This document shows, one piece after another, positions 6,547 through 9,911 of a stretch of 9,911 nucleotides of DNA. How positions within the stretch are numbered: the stretch's first letter is position 1; each line of letters begins with the position of its first letter. The position numbers and the translations under genes are program-made. The DNA comes from Candidatus Atribacteria bacterium 1244-E10-H5-B2 (GTDB lineage: Bacteria; Atribacterota; JS1; SB-45; 34-128), in NCBI GenBank assembly GCA_003575245.1, contig NMQN01000859.1:1-9911 (forward strand), written 5' to 3'. The notes beneath the pieces are model-generated. The model worked only from the letters and a program-made list of their open reading frames with translations. It was not told where the DNA came from and searched no databases.

Positions 6547-6840
6547 GTGGCTAAAAAGACTTATGAATTTGATACTCGTTATTCTGATATCGAACAGAGC
6601 CTCGAAGAACGAAAAAATAGGATAAAGACTATATTTCTTAAGACTTGCTCGAAGTGTGGGGAAACAAAACCGATCTTCAAGTTTTCGGTAAATAAAAGGA
6701 ATCTTGAAGGCCGGACTAATATCTGTAAGGAATGCCGAAGCCGGGAATATTTGAGGTATTACTATCAGAACAGGGAAAGGATCAAGAAATACAATAGGGA
6801 ATATAAGCGAAAGCATAGGATTTTAAAGGCGGTGATATAA
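6547..6840 (+). CDS. Four-cysteine zinc-finger protein of phage/mobile-element type
   Basis: This 97-aa protein has a CX2C-X22-CX2C arrangement (C34, C37, C60, C63; CSKCGETKP... and CKECRS) followed by a strongly basic Tyr/Arg/Lys-rich tail (residues 64-92). The layout matches small phage and element proteins that resemble the zinc-binding half of HNH or endonuclease VII-like nucleases. No HNH catalytic residues are seen, so nuclease activity is not supported; nucleic-acid binding is likely. GTG start, with AAGGAG at 6534-6539 and 7-nt spacing. Its last codons contain the ribosome binding site of the next small gene. Confidence 0.75.
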   Translation: MAKKTYEFDTRYSDIEQSLEERKNRIKTIFLKTCSKCGETKPIFKFSVNKRNLEGRTNICKECRSREYLRYYYQNRERIKKYNREYKRKHRILKAVI

Positions 6841-6844
6841 AAAA

Positions 6845-6994
6845 ATGAAAATAAATAAATCAGTATCTTCTCTTTATAAACTGGCCAGACAATTGAATGA
6901 TGTAAAAGTTATAACTTCAGGAGATCCTAAAAAGATAGCCAGGCGGGTAAAAAATAAATATATCGGAAAAAAGCTAATAAGAAAAATTTGGTAA
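6845..6994 (+). CDS. 49-aa basic protein, unknown function
   Basis: ATG at 6845 to TAA at 6992-6994, ending KKLIRKIW. The ribosome binding site AGGCGGTGAT (6827-6836) is almost the full anti-16S sequence and lies inside the end of the zinc-finger gene, giving 8-nt spacing and likely coupled translation. The protein is rich in Lys/Arg, with a central SGDPKKIARRVKNKYIG (25-41). This recalls a small conserved protein (GDP-K-IARR-KNK pattern) seen in phage-like regions of low-GC bacteria, from memory only. The biochemical role is unknown; RNA or DNA binding is a guess from charge. Confidence 0.6.
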   Translation: MKINKSVSSLYKLARQLNDVKVITSGDPKKIARRVKNKYIGKKLIRKIW

Positions 6995-7046
6995 AAAATC
7001 TCGGTGATCCGGTAAGGACTAAAAGAACAGAACCGGGTTGCCGATC

Positions 7047-7087
7047 CCCTGCTCCCTTAAATAAACGTTTTTTCAGGGGGGGCAGGG
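7047..7087. other. GC-rich hairpin in the spacer before the first lipoprotein gene
   Basis: CCCTGCTCCC (7047-7056) can pair with GGGGGGCAGGG (within 7078-7087) over 10 bp with one G-T pair and a 21-nt loop. Further on, ATTGGGT (7103-7109) can pair with ATCCAAT (7119-7125). The spacer 6995-7157 also carries GGTGATCC twice (7003-7010 and 7115-7122). There is no T-run after either hairpin, so these are not standard terminators. Confidence 0.4.
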
Positions 7088-7157
7088 TTATTGATATCTA
7101 TGATTGGGTTACTGGGTGATCCAATTTAAAAAAATATAAAAAGGGGGAATTTAAGAA

Positions 7158-7565
7158 ATGAAAAGGAAGTATTTTTTGGTAGTCTTATTTTTAATATTAG
7201 CTATATTTTTTTCGGGTTGTGGTGAAGAGAATAAAAAACAATCTGTATTAACTTTAAGTCCAGAAGATATACTATTTTCAGAGGCACCAGGTTATTATGT
7301 GACCCAATGTTACGCTACGAATAACGGAGATAAAATCTGGAAAGGTAGCGTAATGATGATAGTAGAAGATATTGACGGTGGTCCTTTACATTCGAGTTTT
7401 GATAATAGTTGGTCCGGAATAGAATTAAAGCCAGGTGAACGAGATTATTTCGTAGCCAAAATTCCAATGGATAAATATTTGATTAAAAATGCTCCACAAG
7501 GAATTTTCATAATTGTTTGGACCTGGGGAAGTCAAAAGGTAAATAAGAGAGTCAAATTAAAATAA
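7158..7565 (+). CDS. Putative lipoprotein, Ig-like beta-rich domain, unknown function
   Basis: This 135-aa protein has a lipoprotein signal: KRK, a hydrophobic run 5-18 and lipobox FSGC with C21. It would be anchored to a membrane facing the periplasm or outside. The mature part is beta-rich, with alternating hydrophobic strands (VMMIVEDIDG, FIIVWTW) and a KPGERDYF motif before a strand, the usual look of an immunoglobulin-like or transglutaminase-type beta-sandwich. No catalytic motif is visible. AAGGGGG (7141-7147) lies 10 nt before the ATG. It is followed by a second lipoprotein gene after a 135-bp spacer containing a direct repeat. Confidence 0.75.
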   Translation: MKRKYFLVVLFLILAIFFSGCGEENKKQSVLTLSPEDILFSEAPGYYVTQCYATNNGDKIWKGSVMMIVEDIDGGPLHSSFDNSWSGIELKPGERDYFVAKIPMDKYLIKNAPQGIFIIVWTWGSQKVNKRVKLK

Positions 7566-7613
7566 AAAAGTGGAGAGAAAAATTTAGGATCGCTTCAAAA
7601 AGTGGAGAGAAAA
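7565..7613. repeat. 17-bp direct repeat, 32-bp period
   Basis: AAAAAGTGGAGAGAAAA occurs at 7565-7581 and again at 7597-7613, exactly 32 bp (about three helical turns) apart, between the two lipoprotein genes. A related GTGGAAAGA is found at 6522-6530 and 8658-8666, each shortly before another gene. The repeat could be a regulator site or a duplicated leader segment. Confidence 0.7.
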
Positions 7614-7687
7614 TAGAATATGTGCAATCTTACAATATTAGGAGCTGGTACCGGGCTAATCTTTTGTGCAAAATATACGAAAAAATT

Positions 7688-7693
7688 AAGGAG
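7688..7693 (+). promoter_or_regulatory. Ribosome binding site fixing the PKD lipoprotein start
   Basis: AAGGAG lies 7 nt before the ATG at 7701. The earlier in-frame ATG at 7620 would put 27 extra residues ahead of a textbook lipoprotein signal, so 7701 is the true start. Confidence 0.8.
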
Positions 7694-7700
7694 AATAAAA

Positions 7701-8645
7701 ATGAAAAGTAAAATTTTGTTATTGGTCCTTTTCATACTTTTAATTTCGGTATTAGTCGGTTGCGGAGTTGTCCCACCTCTTAACCAATCACCCATAGCTT
7801 CATTTATAGCTAACCCTAATAGTGGTGAAGCACCTCTGGAAGTCTCTTTTGATGCCTCTAGTTCTTATGACCCTGACGGGAATATCGTAAGCTATGAGTG
7901 GAACTTTAAAGATGGGAATACCGGAAGTGGGGAGATGATAAATCATACTTTTATTTCTACAGGAAACTATAATGTTAAACTTGCTGTTTTTGATGATGAG
8001 GGAGCTACAGATTCAGTAACCAAAAGCATAACCGTAACATATCCCATCACCTCCAATCAATCACCTATAGCAAGTTTTACTACTAATCCTATCTCAGGCG
8101 ATGCACCATTAGTAGTATTCTTTAGCGCATCAAACTCATACGATTCAGATGGAACTATTGTAAGCTATCAATGGGATTTTAGAGATGGAAACACAGGCAA
8201 CGGACTAACAATAAATCATACTTTTATTTATGCGGGAAGTTATAATGTTGGACTCACCATAACAGATAATGAAGGAGCTACAGATTCAACCACAAAAACT
8301 ATTACGGTAACAGAAACGAACTTTAATAATTTAGATTATCTTGAAGGGGCTATAATTATTGCCAATGATAATAAATATCTTGGCAAAATAAGTAAAAGTC
8401 AATTTGATCCAGATTCAATTAATAATCAGTTTGGTACATACGGTAGTCAGTTTAGTGCTTATTCAATTTTTAATAATTTTGGAATATACGGTAGTGAATT
8501 TTCCAGCCTTTCGCCATTTAATAAATTTACTTCAACTCCTCCTAAAATTTATAAAGAAAATATATTCATTGCCTATTTAACAGTAAATACTTTTATGTTT
8601 CCAAGAGTTGACACAAATCTGTTGGTAGTATGGCTTAATGAATAA
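7701..8645 (+). CDS. PKD-domain lipoprotein with C-terminal YGS-repeat domain
   Basis: This 314-aa protein is predicted to be cell-surface or periplasmic. The lipobox is LVGC (C21). Two PKD domains follow at about 28-117 and 119-205, each with the family hallmarks SPIASF, APLxV, SYDxDG, the WNF/WDF strand, NHTF and DxEGATDS. PKD domains act as spacers or carbohydrate/protein-binding modules in exported proteins. The rest (206-314) has three tandem units of 16 residues starting at S239, S255 and S271 (SINNQFGTYGSQF, SIFNNFGIYGSEF, SPFNKFTSTPPKI), then a strand-rich end with AYLTVN. I remember this repeat pattern from uncharacterised bacterial proteins but cannot name the family. No enzymatic motif is visible. 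Confidence 0.88.
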   Translation: MKSKILLLVLFILLISVLVGCGVVPPLNQSPIASFIANPNSGEAPLEVSFDASSSYDPDGNIVSYEWNFKDGNTGSGEMINHTFISTGNYNVKLAVFDDEGATDSVTKSITVTYPITSNQSPIASFTTNPISGDAPLVVFFSASNSYDSDGTIVSYQWDFRDGNTGNGLTINHTFIYAGSYNVGLTITDNEGATDSTTKTITVTETNFNNLDYLEGAIIIANDNKYLGKISKSQFDPDSINNQFGTYGSQFSAYSIFNNFGIYGSEFSSLSPFNKFTSTPPKIYKENIFIAYLTVNTFMFPRVDTNLLVVWLNE

Positions 8646-8710
8646 AAATTGGAATACGTGGAAAGAGGAGGATTGGATCATAAAAATAAAATAAAAAAAG
8701 GGAGTGAATT

Positions 8711-9376
8711 ATGGTAATTAAAAAGTATAAGAAGAATATCTTTTACGAAAGTGAAGAAGACATAAATAAAAAAGGAGTCATGTTTTTCTTTTGTGAAGGC
8801 TTTGGCAAAAAAGTTAGTCGATGCCCCAAAGATTATATTTACGATGGCGAAGATAGGAGCAAGCCCAAGGGTGACCTTTGTTTTGTGGGATGTGGTTGGT
8901 GCCAGTTAACTGAAAAAGAAATAAAGGAAAATAGAAGCGATGTAAAAGATTATGTTCCTTTATGTAATTTAGGCTTTTCTGAAAATACTTTAGATGGAAT
9001 GATAAAGACTTCAAAGAGTAAATTATCTATTGCGAAGGAAGCAAAATTTTGGTTAGATGAAAATGAAGAAGCACTATCTACAAAAGATTATACCCCTTTG
9101 AAAATTCTAATATACCCTAAAAGGACAGATAAACTTATACCTGGCGAGGATATACGAACCAATCATTTTAATTGTTGCTATGATTCAACTAACCACTTTT
9201 GGTTTGAATGTGCTAATTGCAAAGTAAAGTCCCCTACAATAAAAGTTGAAAGGTCTGATCATTATGCTAATATGCCTACTATATACTTTTATCTTAAATG
9301 CCCAAGTTGTGGGGGGACTGGAATAAGGAAAATCTACTTAGAAGATAAAAGGAATAAATGCCTTATCACCAAGTGA
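8711..9376 (+). CDS. Cysteine-rich putative zinc-binding protein, unknown function
   Basis: This 221-aa protein has no signal peptide or membrane segment. It carries 13 Cys: an N-terminal cluster (C28, C38, C57, C61, C64 in CFVGCGWC, C85) and a C-terminal set with CC at 155-156, CANC (167-170) and CPSC (197-200). The last two pairs form a probable zinc ribbon; GGTG after the final pair recalls Lar-type (restriction alleviation) and DnaJ-type zinc knuckles. The Cys spacing in the first half could hold another zinc or an Fe-S centre. AAGGGAG (8698-8704) sits 6 nt before the ATG, so the start is sound. Isolated between a lipoprotein and parA; I do not recognise the family. Confidence 0.7.
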   Translation: MVIKKYKKNIFYESEEDINKKGVMFFFCEGFGKKVSRCPKDYIYDGEDRSKPKGDLCFVGCGWCQLTEKEIKENRSDVKDYVPLCNLGFSENTLDGMIKTSKSKLSIAKEAKFWLDENEEALSTKDYTPLKILIYPKRTDKLIPGEDIRTNHFNCCYDSTNHFWFECANCKVKSPTIKVERSDHYANMPTIYFYLKCPSCGGTGIRKIYLEDKRNKCLITK

Positions 9377-9419
9377 TTTTTTGGAAGTTATGCCATTTAG
9401 CAATCATACCAGCATATTC

Positions 9420-9487
9420 TCTTGACATTAAAATGATAAACTGTTATTGCTTATAATTGTCTTGACACCATAATGATAAACTGTTAT
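9420..9487. repeat. Pair of 28-bp direct repeats upstream of parA, 40 bp apart
   Basis: Copies at 9420-9447 and 9460-9487 are 25/28 identical. Both start TCTTGACA and end AATGATAAACTGTTAT, with the three differences clustered at 9428, 9429 and 9431. The spacing is exactly 40 bp. Each contains a -35 element, and the shared half ATAA-ACTG-TTAT is a partial palindrome, as expected of a repressor site. Confidence 0.85.
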
Positions 9488-9490
9488 GCT
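9462..9490 (+). promoter_or_regulatory. Promoter of parA (sigma-70 type, extended -10)
   Basis: A perfect -35 TTGACA (9462-9467), a 17-bp spacer and -10 TATGCT (9485-9490) preceded by TG (9482-9483). Transcription would start near 9497, leaving only about 11 nt before the ATG. The upstream repeat copy offers TTGACA (9422-9427) with TATTGC (9445-9450), a weaker possible second promoter. Confidence 0.75.
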
Positions 9491-9507
9491 TCTAAGCAGG
9501 TATGCCT

Positions 9508-9911
9508 ATGAGTAAATTTATTACTATTGCCAACAATAAAGGTGGTGTAGGGAAAACTACTACCGCTATAAATTTAGGAGCTGCTCTTATTGAATTAGGG
9601 AAAAGAGTTTTGCTTGTTGATTTAGACCCTCAGGGGGGTTTAACTCTGGGTTTAGGATTTAATCCTGATAATTTTGAGAAAACCATCTATGATATCCTGA
9701 TAGGCTCCGAGTTAGACCTGAAGAAGGTTGCTATCCCTACCAGAATTACCAGGATGGAACTGGTACCCGCAAATCAAGATCTCTCTGGTGCCGAAGCAGA
9801 ACTAATCGGTGAGGTAGCCTGGGAAAGCACTTTAAAAAATGCCTTGAACAATACTAAAGATCCTGACTATGTCATTATCGATTGTCCACCAAGCTTAGGA
9901 GTCCTTACTGT
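9508..9911 (+). CDS. parA: ParA/Soj-family partition ATPase (5' part, runs off the window)
   Basis: The first 134 codons show a deviant Walker A motif KGGVGKTT (11-18) with signature Lys11 and catalytic-site Lys16, then LLVDLDPQGG (35-44; D38, D40), and IIDCPP (123-128; D125). These define ParA/MinD-type ATPases that position DNA or large complexes; full members are about 250-260 aa, so roughly half is present. ATG 9508 is preferred over ATG 9502 because AGG (9498-9500) is 7 nt before it. The gene has its own promoter inside paired repeats, suggesting autoregulation, as is usual for par operons. A parB gene would be expected beyond the window if this is a true partition system. Confidence 0.93.
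   Translation, partial: MSKFITIANNKGGVGKTTTAINLGAALIELGKRVLLVDLDPQGGLTLGLGFNPDNFEKTIYDILIGSELDLKKVAIPTRITRMELVPANQDLSGAEAELIGEVAWESTLKNALNNTKDPDYVIIDCPPSLGVLT

Noticed and set aside
6988..7119. Short ORF starting TTG and reading through the GC-rich hairpin spacer
   Set aside because: It overlaps the end of the 49-aa gene, has no ribosome binding site and its translation is shaped by the hairpin sequence.
7620..7700. 27-codon N-terminal extension of the PKD lipoprotein
   Set aside because: AAGGAG and a textbook lipoprotein signal point to the ATG at 7701; the extension would bury the signal peptide.
9365..9382. ATCAC-CAA-GTGAT followed by T6 as a terminator of the cysteine-rich gene
   Set aside because: Only five pairs, two of them G-C, and it overlaps the stop codon; too weak to call.

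Overview
The window is AT-rich bacterial DNA with every supportable gene on the + strand. The organism is not named by any marker here. Two proteins carry clear lipoboxes, while the sugar-binding protein has a lipobox-free signal peptide, which fits a diderm better than a typical Gram-positive. The low GC, the PKD-type lipoprotein and the general gene style remind me of Atribacterota or a related uncultured lineage; this is a weak inference.

Left part (1-5589): a sugar uptake and catabolism operon. After the tail of an upstream ORF come an AraD-type L-ribulose-5-phosphate 4-epimerase, an FGGY sugar kinase, a decayed SGNH/GDSL hydrolase, and a CUT2/ribose-type ABC importer made of a periplasmic binding protein, an RbsC-like permease and an unusually short single-domain ATPase. 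The likely logic is import of a pentose or related sugar, phosphorylation of the ketose form, then epimerisation towards the pentose-phosphate pathway. The binding-protein pocket differs from that of RbsB at several ligand positions, so the substrate is open. A perfect 15-bp stem-loop separates the binding-protein gene from the permease gene.

Middle (5590-6288): about 700 bp with no convincing gene. It holds a degenerate 8-bp tandem repeat, a strong intrinsic-terminator-like hairpin and further inverted repeats. It looks like a boundary between the operon and an accessory region.

Right part (6289-9911): an accessory string of small genes: a stand-alone acyl carrier protein, a 97-aa four-cysteine zinc-finger protein, a 49-aa basic protein, two lipoproteins (one Ig-like, one with two PKD domains and a YGS-type repeat region), a 221-aa cysteine-rich protein of unknown function, and the first half of a ParA/Soj ATPase. 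The parA start lies just behind two near-identical 28-bp repeats exactly 40 bp apart, the second of which carries an extended -10 promoter. The zinc-finger, small basic and parA genes suggest integrated-element or plasmid-like DNA, but no integrase, transposase or attachment site is visible.
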